64,000 nt of DNA from Coix lacryma-jobi var. lacryma-jobi. Its lineage: Eukaryota; Streptophyta; Magnoliopsida; Poales; Poaceae. Every line of letters starts with the position of its first letter. Positions within the stretch are counted from its first letter, which is position 1. This document shows positions 1 through 9,099 of the stretch, piece after piece. The DNA lies in the NCBI GenBank assembly GCA_009763385.1, contig CM019826.1, positions 58,029,127 through 58,093,126 on the forward strand. The letters are read 5' to 3'. The position numbers and the translations under genes were made by a program. The notes under the pieces are model-generated. The model did not search any database, was not told the origin of the DNA, and saw only the letters and a program-made list of their open reading frames with translations.

Positions 1-879
1 CCTCTCGCAGTCACATGCTGATTTCTGGACTTGTGTAATTTCACCACTGCAACTCCGATTAAAATTTGAAATCACAAGTGGATGCTTCATTTTTCAATTG
101 GTATCAGCATGATGATTGAACTATGTAGAGGTAGTTCACCTTGTATACATGTTTAGCACTGTTTTGTTCCTGTCTATACATGTCTTGTGCTATTTTGATG
201 GTGAATACCTTTTTTTGGCTACAAACTGCTCTTTTTGCTCTCATTTTAGACTTAGTGATCAGTTTGAGCCTTTGCTAGCATTCTGTGCATTTTTCTGAGT
301 CATCGGATCAGAACTCTGTAGAGCATCTTTGCACTCTTTGAGTATACTCCTGAAGCTCCTAACTTGCATTTTGACTCATATGCATTTTGGAAGGGGAGAA
401 ATTGCGTGTTGGCACTTTTGTTGGTGCATTTTCTGAGGGGAGCATTGTTTCTTGATAGTGCATTTCAACTAAGGGGGAGAAATTGCAAATCATTACCCTC
501 CGTTGAACTAAGGGGGATTCCTGGTTGTTTTCACTATTCAAGGGGGAGTTTTGCTATCGAGGCTTCTTTGCTAGTTGTGTTGAGCCTCTGTGCCTCTGTC
601 TTGAGGGACTAGCATTTGCTTCAATTGTTCGATTGGTTTCTGCTAGCGGTGTTGAGCCTGTTCTACCTCTTTTTGAGAGCTAGCTTTGCTTTGCTTGGTT
701 GCGTCGAGCCGTCGCCCATGTCTTTGGGAACCAAGTTGTTTCGCTCTTTCCACTTGACCTTCTTCGGCTTTGTTATGCTTTTGGGTCATTTGGTCGAGTT
801 CTCTCTTCTCCTTCTTCCTTCTTCTATTCTCATTATGATTTGTGTTGGTAGTTGACAATGCACTCAATCAGGGGGAGAT
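1..879 (+). mobile_element. Copia element 0, 3' non-coding internal region (left-truncated)
   Basis: This is the part of a SIRE-like Ty1/copia element between pol and the 3' LTR, cut by the window edge. It matches the equivalent regions of element B (from about 20137) and element A (from about 49138), starting with the same CCTCTCGCA.TCACATG stretch. It has no convincing coding frame. Several AGGGGGAG purine runs occur (near 472, 510, 540), and the last (870-879) directly precedes the LTR and is the likely polypurine tract. The open frames here are short and hydrophobic, arise from T-rich sequence, and are not proposed as genes. The family assignment rests on the LTR that follows. Confidence 0.8.
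870..879 (+). other. Polypurine tract of element 0
   Basis: AGGGGGAGAT lies immediately 5' of the LTR start TGCAGATACATG. It occupies the same position as the tracts of elements A, B, C and D, where plus-strand DNA synthesis would be primed. Confidence 0.75.
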
Positions 880-1270
880 TGCAGATACATGGGTGTATGC
901 CGAGTCTCTGAGTGATGAGTGATTGTCAACTAGGATGATGCATGTTCTTTGGCTTGTGTTGTGCAGGTGTCGAGCAAGGATACAGTGATCAGAGGCAAGG
1001 TGAAGGTCAAGTAGAGACGTGCCGTGCCGATGGACCGGAGAGTGGCGAAGGGCGGACGTGTGGCTTGGACTGAGGGACCGGTGGCCCAAGGATCAGCTGT
1101 GGTGGCTGGCAGCCGGGACAGCGACGAGCGAAGACTTGCCGGTCATGTGTTTCCTGAGTCGTGGACTTGGGGACAACTGTCGGTGGACGTGGTGCACGGG
1201 CGGTGCATCCCCCTCTACAGCTTCGGTTTGGTGGTAGAGCCAGAGAAAAAACCATCGGGTGGACTGTTTT

Positions 1271-1496
1271 CCAGGTTTGGGCCTCAAAACCTGGGCGCTG
1301 AGGGTTTCCGAGTTTGGCCAAAACTCGGCTGAGGACGGTTTCCAGCTTTGGGCCTCAAAACCTGGGCCGCTGTGGGTTTGCTGAGTTTTGGGCCTCAAAA
1401 CTCAGATACTGGTGGCTGGTTTCCTGGTTTGGGCCTCAAAACCGGGGGTTGGCTGGAAAGGCTTGTTTCCCGGTTTGGGCCACAAAACCGGGGGTG
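1271..1496 (+). repeat. LTR stem-loop array, element 0
   Basis: Successive inverted repeats share a loop of GGGCCTCA or GGCCACA type but have different stems (CCAGGTTT/AAACCTGG, CCGAGTTT/AAACTCGG, TGAGTTT/AAACTCA, CCGGTTT/AAACCGG). Some stems here carry mismatches (for example CCAGCTTT against AAACCTGG). Confidence 0.75.
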
Positions 1497-4400
1497 CAGA
1501 GCGAGGGCGGCACGTGGCGGCAATCGGGAGGTTGCCGTCGAGGCAAGCTACGAGTTGTGCGGTCGTGGCCGTCGGATCCAGCTACCATCGAGTTGGTCCA
1601 GAATAACCCTAGGGTTTAGCTGGTTCGCTCTGTAATTAGTTGAGGGGTAGAGTAGGAATAGAAATTAGGATAAGTAGAGGGAGACACCCTCCTCCCTTCC
1701 TATCTCATCATTTGCTCTTTGCTTCTAGGTTTCCTGCTCTCCCAATCCCCTGCTGTAGCTAGCTGAGATCCGCAGAGAACCATACCTCTGTGTACTGGAG
1801 ATTTTGAGGAAGTGAGGCCGTACCTCACTGTTGTAGCGTGTGGTAGCCACACAGTTGCAGATCGATGTGTTGATTCGTGTTTTGGTTCGTGTTCTTCACG
1901 GTCTTCATTTCTCCGTGTTTTTCCTGTCGCTCGATCTCTCCCTATACTGCGTCTTTGTGAAATCCGTTTGAATCAACTTGTTCGTATTTGAAAGGAGATC
2001 ATTTCCACCGAAGGAATTTATCTAACTCCTTACGAACAAGTAGATTGGGTTGATTTTGTTTTCGTGGCGCTTTTCGGTTCATCTTTCTCCCCTTTTTGAT
2101 TTCTCGGTGTTTGAGTTGATTTGAGCGGATGATTTCTTGGGGATAGTCTCATCCTAACTACTCCGTGATCATCCTATCCAATTTTGGGAACGTGGGATTT
2201 TGGTTTGAATTGATTTGGAGGAGATTTGGGTGAAGGGCGACCGAAATCGCCCTCACTGGGTGTTGGCGGACAGTCCCCACCCCAGGCGCGGACATTCCGC
2301 GCGTCGGGACGAGCCAGACAGTGGCTGTGTTCTTCGGCTGACTTGGCTTTGATTGACCGGCGGACAGTTGTGACGGAACCGCCCAATAATGTGGCCCACT
2401 TGCACACGTCATCGTCATAGGGAGCCCAAGACTGTGCAAATGAAACACGTTCCTGGAAAGATCCGTCGGGTGTCCCCGAGAGACCCCGAATTACTCACGA
2501 GCCACAGGACCATCATCATGAAGGTTGGAATAATTGCAAACATTACAACAGTTTGATACAAAAAACCATCGGAGTGCGGAAGCAAGATAGATAAACTTTA
2601 CAAATTATGAAGATGTTACTTTTTTACATAAAAATAACTATTATTGCGAAGTAGAGTAGTATGACAGAACCACACTTAGGCGGAGTACCTAAGTTGGAGA
2701 AGAGAACAACCAGATCACTCAAGCCCACTGACATGATCATGATCAACACCACTATAGAAACCTGCAACAGGGGATTAACAAACCCTGAGTACTGGGTACT
2801 CAACAAGACTTACCGACTAAAGAAAAAGGGAAAGACTCAGGAATGAAAGGCTTAGGGTAGTCAAGGTAAGGCTTAAGTATTTTGCAGAAAAAGTATTTTG
2901 TAAACCTTGTTTTATTTTGGAAAGATTCAAGCATTTCTCAATTCTTCATTGTCCATGATTCATTTTACATTTCAAAACATACCTAGTTGAGAACCACTCT
3001 CCGTTGACAGTCAGTGACCAAGTCTCCATAACCGAGGAGCAACGTTATCCGGATAAATAATACTCAGCTGAGGATCCCTATCCACACTGCATATGTAGCA
3101 CCCAAGCTTGCATATGCCAACTCGTCTACCACGATTCCTCCAAGATTGGGCCCGGTCCTACGCCACCCGGAAATACAGTACACCACTCCTATCCAGGTAC
3201 GACGACCACGTGGGTACATGCTACTTCCGCCATCTCTCCACTCCCAGTGCGCGGTTGTCGGTCCAATAAAGGATTCCTCGGAGCCAGAGCTTTCCGTAGT
3301 ATGAATAGTTGCAAGTCTTGGCCAGCATGCCCCCATACGGATGGTCCCTAATTTTCCAGCCAGAACACCCTTGGTTATATCTCACCCCAGCGTAATAGTC
3401 CTGTCAGTTTTTCAACCCTGTCCCGGTCGGTGTCACTGTTGAGTCCCGGACTACAACATGACGGCACCGTACGCGCGGATAACCTCTTCTCGACATGACC
3501 ACATGCTAGCTAGGCAAGCAGTCATCGAACGGGAGTAAAGCCAAATTCCCATAAAGATTCTTTCAGTGATCACACTTTTGAAAATGGCATTTTATTGCAA
3601 ATCTATAGTATAGCATCACTAAGCATTTGCAAATAGTTTTAAAGCAGGGCTGGTGGATCTTCTGGTGGAGGTAAATAATGCAGTAATAGGTCATCACACA
3701 ACTCCTATAACCTAATGCAGTAGTTTAACTCAAAAGCATTTAAGGAAAATATTTATAAAACCAAGGAAGGGTTAAATGCACCGGGGCTTGCCTTCGTTGC
3801 AGGGAAGATAAGATCCAAGAAAGATTGACACAAGTTAGTTCGTTTGCTGCTTGAAGTTAAGTCTTTTTCGACGAAGCCTGTCCACAAGAACCCTCCTCCG
3901 AGGCTCGTTCGACAATGGTGAACACCAGAGCTTGATCAACACGACTTCAACACTCTTGGATACTACACGTGGATAAATGATGTATGCTTTAACATGATGC
4001 CATGGAATGCATGCTAAGGTGCAGGACAACTACTAATTCTAGAGTACAACTTTCTAACATGTGAGTAACTTCTAGATAGACATAAAGATTAATTATCTTT
4101 ATCTTTTAAGCAAGATTAAACAAACTTATTAAGCATTATTTACAAAACATTGCAAGGCATCACAATCATCATAGACCAGAGGGGTGGGGTCTATGAACAG
4201 CAAACAATCCAAAGGTCACACCATGATTACTTTTCTGTTTTTCCTAATTATATTTTAAAAGATCATTTATACAGTTGTCCCAAAATTTACCAAATTAATC
4301 TCATAGGTTCATCATGGTGTAAATAGATGACAAACAAATTTCATGACCTTTGGAGCTATACATGTTTTACTAAAAACCTAAACTATCCATTTATAATTAA

Positions 4401-4628
4401 AAGGAGGATTTTTCATATTTTAAACTTTGCAGAAAGTAGAGTTTCTTATTTTTCTAAAATACTACACAGAGCAAGGAACACACACACATTATCTCAAGAT
4501 TTTTAGAACAACAGATTAAACCTCACAAAAAGAAGAAAACAAAACAATATTCATATTTTTAAAAGAAAAGGAAAACTATGCTTCTCTCGAGGCTCGGCGC
4601 GCTTGCCTGTAAGGCGGACAGCGGACCG

Positions 4629-5025
4629 GTCGCTCGAGGTCTCGGCTGGGAAGGCAGAGGGTGGGATATAGCTTCGCGGGCTCACCAGAGTTGGAAACGA
4701 GCTCGCGAGGCGGTGCAAGGGTCGGAGGCGGGAGCTCGATGGTGGCGAGGCCTTGGCGGAGGCTCGCTAACCTCCGAGGGTAGCCTCGGCGTGCTCGAGG
4801 CTCAGTCCGAGGGTGGCTGCGATTCGCCCGAGGCTGAGGGTGGGGCTCGGCTGCTTCGAGGGGCGCGGTTCGCAGGCGTGCTCGAGGGTGAGGCTCGAGG
4901 GACGCTCGAGGGTGAGGCTCGAGCTGGCCTTGGCATTTCGAGAGATGCGGCTCGAGGGATGTGGCTCGAGGGGAGCTCGAGGGTGTGCGGTCGAGTTTGG
5001 CTCGAGGGTGAGGCTCGAGCGATTC
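4629..5025. repeat. CTCGAG-rich low-complexity block in S
   Basis: Dozens of GGCTCGAGGG-like units, each containing the palindrome CTCGAG, are strung irregularly through the GC-rich leader part of solo LTR S. The surrounding LTR is AT-rich, so the composition changes sharply at about 4570 and again at about 5440. Confidence 0.7.
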
Positions 5026-5200
5026 GCCGGAGTTGGAGGGGAGTCGCTGCGCCGCGAAGGAAAGGACGGAGGTGAAATTGGTGGCTTGGGAAGGTGGAGA
5101 AGCTCAAGGCGAAGGCAGTGGCGGCCTTGGCGGGCGCTGGGGCTGCCTGATGGCTTGGGTTGGCGAGGAAGTGTTGGTGGTGGCAATGGGGAGCTTGGTG

Positions 5201-5210
5201 GCTTTTATAG
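5201..5210 (-). promoter_or_regulatory. TATA box of solo LTR S
   Basis: The minus strand reads CTATAAAAGC about 615 bp downstream of the inferred LTR start. It marks the likely U3/R transition and is one of the arguments that S lies antisense to its host LTR. Confidence 0.6.
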
Positions 5211-5238
5211 GCGCGGGGTGATGCCGGGGTCCGGCGAA

Positions 5239-5404
5239 GGACGGTGGGGGGGGGGGTCCGGCGAAGAGGACGGTGGGGTCCGGGCAAGAGGACGGTGGGG
5301 GTCCGGCAAAAGGACGGTGGGGGTCCGGGCAAAAGGACGGTGGGGGTCCGGGCAAAAGGACGGTGGGGGTCCGGGCAAAAGGACGGTGGGGGTCCGGGCA
5401 AAAA
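5239..5404 (+). repeat. 23-bp minisatellite in S
   Basis: About seven tandem units of GGACGGTGGGGGTCCGGGCA plus a short A run. The last four are nearly identical 23-mers; the first three vary in G-run length and in GCAAAA versus GCGAAG. It lies just upstream of the S TATA box, reading the minus strand, that is in U3. Confidence 0.85.
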
Positions 5405-6394
5405 GGGTAGGGGCCGGGTGAGGATGAGGTAGGGGTCCTGCTGTGCACAGTGAAAACCTATTCTTCTTTTGAAATCTTGAAAATTACTCCTAAACTTTGA
5501 ACTGCACAAAGAAAACTCAAACACCAAAGTTGTTTAGAATTTGAGATCTACAACTTTGCTAAAAGGACCAACTTCAAATTTTGAACAACTTTTGAATTAG
5601 AAAAAGGGGTAAAACTAGAGTTTTGGAAATTTGGGTTTTTCAAAGGAATTTAAATTTTATTTTGATTTTTGAATTTTGGTCCTCATAACACAGCATCAAA
5701 ACACTTAACTGAATAAGATCTACACAAAAATTAAGCAAACTTAAATGCATGGCAAGAATGATTAAAGACTAATGATGATGACATGTCAGGTTAATTACTT
5801 ATTAAACACCAGAGGTGTTACAACAGTCCGCAGTTCAAAGCCGTGGACAGTCCGGGAACTATCCAGGGAACTTTAGCAGCACTGCTGTTTTGCGTTTTCT
5901 GCCGGCGGATAGTCCGCCAGTGAACCGCGGACAGTCCGGCCTTGGGGGACAGTCCGGGACTCCAGGTCAGGACAGTCCGGGATTTGGCTGAAGCCTCCGG
6001 TTTTGTGCGTTTCCTCTCCCGGCTTCCTCGCTTGGTTTCCGGACTTCTCGTTTGGCCCTAGAGTTGATCAAGGAACCTCTCTAGGTAGCTTTGCTACTTG
6101 TTAGCATCGGTATTTGGGAGTTTCTCGACGTAGCCGTCTATCTACGTTTGGGACTTGGTTTTTGGGGTCGTATTCAAGCCGGTGCTTTTGACGTTCGGTT
6201 TGCTATCACTTTGTGGTGCCTCGCTGTGATCCTAGGGATCATCCACCCTCTTCCAAGGGTCGTGGGCATCACGGTTTCGGTCGTAGCTTTCGGGGATTGA
6301 TTTTGGGACATTTGGCCAAAGTTTCGAGAGAAATTTTTGAGCTCCCATTCACCCCCCCCTCTGGTCGCCTTGCTAGTGCTTTCTCGGTCCTTCA

Positions 6395-7075
6395 GAAACT
6401 AACAAGTTCCATGAGTTTTGGTGCTCTCACTTGTTTTGTAGGACATCCATGTTTTTACCATATAAAAGTACCTCAAGTGATGAATTGGAGTGCACCATTG
6501 CGAAGGGCTCGTCGAGATGATCGAAACAGACATATCATTTGCTATATTCGGAGTCCCGGATGAAAAGATATTAATTTCGCAACGAAATCTGCAAAAGAAG
6601 GATCTAGAAGACACCAGAAGACACCACGAGGCGGCCCACCACGTGGGCCCACTGGACCCGACCGACCGGTCCCACCCCAAGACCGACTGGTCGGCCACGG
6701 AGACCGTTTCACCTCCGCCTTTTGGAACCTTCTTCCACCGCCTCCTAGGATGCATCTCCACCGTCCCTGAAATCGGTTTGATCCAACGGTGGGCGATAAA
6801 CGTGACGGAGATCGATGACATGGCGATTCCTTGCCCCCTACTCCACCTCGGGCTATATAAGCAGGCCAAGAGGCGCCCCCAAGAGCCATCTCCATCTTCA
6901 TTATGCATCTCGACATCAGAAACTAGGGTTTCAATTAGAAGTAGAGGTCCCTCTAGATGAATCTCTTCTAGTTCATCTAGAATTAGATCTAGTTCTAGTT
7001 CTAGTTGTCTAGTTCATCTAGTTGTAATTATAGATCGGATTAGAGAGAGGAGAAGGAGAGAGCTTAGGAGGAGCC
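6395..7075 (+). repeat. Gypsy LTR G1, left segment (U3 and promoter)
   Basis: This segment and 52027-52631 are the two sides of one Ty3/gypsy LTR split by element A. Its first 50 bases match the LTR of G2 (from 62846), and the right part matches the rest of the G2 LTR. A TATA box lies at 6854-6860, followed by a leader-like stretch with a CTAG-rich run (6954-7020). Element 0 is inserted immediately to the left, so the true LTR start is off-window. The open frame at 6490-6960 runs through the promoter and is not a gene. Confidence 0.75.
6854..6860 (+). promoter_or_regulatory. TATA box of gypsy LTR G1
   Basis: TATATAA sits in the context GGGCTATATAAGC, downstream of a GC-rich U3 and upstream of a CT/GA-rich leader. 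The G2 LTR copy has lost this whole segment. Confidence 0.65.
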
Positions 7076-7464
7076 TGCGGATACAGGGGTGTATGCCGAG
7101 TCTCTGAGTGATGAGTGATTGTCAACTGGAATGATGCGCATGTTCTTTGGCTTGTGTTGTGCAGGTGTCGAGCACGGATACAGTGATCAATGGTGAGGTG
7201 AAGGTCAAGTAGAGACATGCCGTGCCGATGGACCGAGAGTGGCGAAGGGCGGACGTGAGGCTTGGACTGAGGGACCGGAGGCCCGAGGATCAGCTGTGGT
7301 GGCTGGCAGCCTGGGACAGTGACGAGCGAAGACTTGCGGTCATGTGTTGCCTGAGTCGTGGACTTGGGGACACGTGTCGGTGGACGGGGTGCACGGGCGG
7401 TGCATCCCTTCTACGGCGTCGGTTTGGTGGTAGAGCCAGAGAAAAACCATCGGGTGGACGGTTT

Positions 7465-7690
7465 CCAGGTTTGGGCCTCAAAACCTGGGTGCGGACGGTT
7501 TCTGAGTTTGGCCACAAAACTCGGGCTGAGGACGGTTTCCAGCTTTGGGCCTCAAAACATGGGCGCTGCGGGTTTGCTGAGTTTGGGCCTCAAAACTCAG
7601 ATGCTGGTGGGCTGGTTTCCCGGTTTCGGCCTCAAAACCGGGGCTTGGCTGGAAAAGGCTGGTTTCCCGGTTTGGGCCACAAGACCGGGG
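7465..7690 (+). repeat. LTR stem-loop array, element A 5' LTR
   Basis: There are five consecutive hairpins. The first is CCAGGTTT, GGGCCTCA, AAACCTGG (7465-7488), a perfect 8-bp stem with an 8-nt loop. Another is CTGAGTTT, GGGCCTCA, AAACTCAG (7577-7600). Others have CCCGGTTT/AAACCGGG stems. Stems change on both sides together while the loop stays the same. Confidence 0.85.
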
Positions 7691-8457
7691 GTGCAGAGCG
7701 GTGGCGGCACGTGGCGGCAATCGGGAGGTTGCGTCGAGGCAACGCTACGAGTTGTGCGGCCGTGGCCGTCGGATCCACCTACCTTTGAGTTTGTCCAGAA
7801 TAACCTTAGGGTTTAGCTGGTTCGCTCTATAAGTAGTTAGGGGTAGAGTGGGAATTAGGAATAGTTAGAATTAGGATAAGTAGTAGGAGGCACCCACCTC
7901 CCTTCCTATCTCAGTCATTTGCTCTTTGCTTCTAGGGTTTTCTGCTCTCCCAATCCCCTGCCGTAGCTAGCTGAGATCCGCAGAGAATCATACCTCTGTG
8001 TACTAGAGATTTTGAGGAAGTGAGACCGTAATCTCACTGTTGTAGCGTGTGGTAGCCACACGGTTGCAATTCCGTGGTTGTGATTCGCGTTTTGTTTGTG
8101 TTCTTCGCGGAATCCTTTTTCTCCACGTTTTTCCCTTCGTTTGATCTCTTTGCTCGGTTCATCTTTTGCAAATCCGTTTGAACCAAGTTGTTCTAGGTCG
8201 TGAGGGACTTCTTTCCACCGAAGGAATTCACCTCTAACCTCACGGTCTAGGAGCTCGATCGATTTTCGTTTCGAGTCAAGTTTTTCTCCATTCCCCCGAA
8301 ATTCTTCGATTCATCGATTTGGAGATAGGTTCGAGCCATGATCTCTTAGAGATAGCTCACTATACTCCTTGTGACTCCTCTCACCAAAGTTTGATCCCAG
8401 AGGATTTGTTTGGGTGAGACCGAGTCGAATCGGTAGACGAACAGTTCACTGTCGGGG

Positions 8458-8765
8458 TGACCGGACGCTTGATACGTGACGACCGGACGCTAGGGTAGTG
8501 CGTCCGGTGGTTGAATACTCTCTGTGTTCATTTCGGTCTTGACCAGATGCTTGACTGTCACACTAACCGGACGCTCGATTCCTCAGTGACGGGACGCTTC
8601 GCTTGCACTGTTCACTATCTACGCTGTCTAGTGACCGGACGCTCGAGGTGTGACCGGACGCTCAGTGACCGTGAGTCCGGTCCAACTCAGAGAGGTCCGA
8701 AATTGGACTTTGCCTGACCGGACGCGTCCGGTGCCTGTTGACCGGACGCAGGGTGAGTCCGGTCA
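8458..8765 (+). repeat. GACCGGACGC short-repeat array in A 5' LTR
   Basis: About nine direct decamers GACCGGACGC, plus inverted forms (GCGTCCGG, GAGTCCGGTC), are spaced 10-60 bp apart near the 3' side of the LTR. The same position holds a different decamer in element B (GCATCGGACGC) and in 0 and C (GCGGACTGTCCG type). Confidence 0.85.
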
Positions 8766-9038
8766 GTGCTGACTCAACGTGTTTTCGTTCGTGGTTGGCT
8801 CGATCGTTGTCGGTTTTGATTTCCGTCTTTTGTGTTGACTTTCTAGAGTTGTATAGTGTCCCGCCGTGCTTCTCGGAAGCATCCACCCTATATCTAGGGT
8901 CGTGGACACTAGCAAACTCTAGGGTTTGCCTTTGGGGTTGATTTACGGGACAGTGGCAACAAGCTTCTGAAAGGAATTTGAAGCTCCCATTCACCCACCC
9001 CTCTGGTAGCTTTCTGGTAGCATTCTCGGTCCTTCAAT

Positions 9039-9050
9039 TGGTATCGGAGC
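9039..9050 (+). other. Primer binding site of element A
   Basis: TGGTATCGGAGC lies two bases after the LTR. It matches the initiator-methionine tRNA primer site used by plant copia elements (TGGTATCAGAGC) with one difference. Elements B and C have the identical variant. Confidence 0.88.
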
Positions 9051-9099
9051 GGGTTAAGGATCTTCCACCTTAGCCGGTTCCAGATCCACAGAAGGCGAC

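Larger units (their letters stand above)
2369..5822 (-). repeat. Solo LTR S, probable Ty3/gypsy, antisense
   Basis: This 3,454-bp insertion in the LTR of element 0 is flanked by the perfect 5-bp duplication ACAGT (2364-2368 and 5823-5827). Read on the minus strand it begins TGTAACACCTCTGG and ends GGTTCCGTCACA, with TG..CA termini as in LTRs. It has no PBS, polypurine tract or polyprotein frame, so it is best read as a solo LTR left by LTR-LTR recombination. A TATA box on the minus strand (5201-5210), followed by a GC-rich transcribed-leader-like block (down to about 4570), supports the orientation. The gypsy assignment is an inference from the length, the TGTAACACC start and the 5-bp TSD. 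The ORFs inside (4578-5075 and 4767-5527) are low-complexity Arg/Gly/Glu or Pro/Ser frames and are not called as genes. Confidence 0.8.
880..6394 (+). repeat. 3' LTR of copia element 0, interrupted by solo LTR S
   Basis: The LTR begins TGCAGATACATGG and ends CGGTCCTTCA, the same termini as the LTRs of A, B and C. Without the S insertion it is about 2,056 bp, matching the 1.96-2.11 kb of its relatives. It holds the family stem-loop array (1271-1496). Its distal third carries a GCGGACAGTCCG-type short-repeat array (about 2268-2368 and 5827-5985), the same type as in element C, so 0 and C form one LTR subfamily. The bases after the LTR, GAAAC (6395-6399), should be the right-hand TSD. The left copy lies outside the window. 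Confidence 0.88.
7076..9036 (+). repeat. 5' LTR of element A
   Basis: 1,961 bp, TGCGGATACAGG...CGGTCCTTCA. It carries five stem-loops (7465-7690), a family promoter region around 7818-7880 with TATAAGTAG (7829-7837), and a GACCGGACGC short-repeat array (8458-8765). One array unit reads GACCAGATGC (8541-8550) where the 3' LTR has GACCGGACGC (51531-51540), a clear CpG-transition pair. Confidence 0.92.

Noticed and set aside
3064..3336. Small minus-strand frame in S
   Set aside because: Short, no domain, inside an LTR without other coding sequence.
4578..5527. Long frames on both strands in solo LTR S (165, 202 and 241 codons)
   Set aside because: Low-complexity translation of CTCGAG-type and minisatellite repeats; overlapping frames on both strands are a composition effect.
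6490..6960. 156-codon frame in gypsy LTR G1
   Set aside because: It spans the TATA box and leader of the LTR and has no homologue that I recognise.
7222..7788. 188-codon open frame across the LTR of A (and similar frames in every LTR of the family)
   Set aside because: It runs through the stem-loop array in GC-rich LTR sequence. Open frames occur on both strands and in several phases there, and none shows a domain.
8458..8765. Regularly spaced short repeats resembling a CRISPR array
   Set aside because: Units are only about 10 bp, spacing is irregular, inverted copies are mixed in, and they sit inside a eukaryotic LTR.
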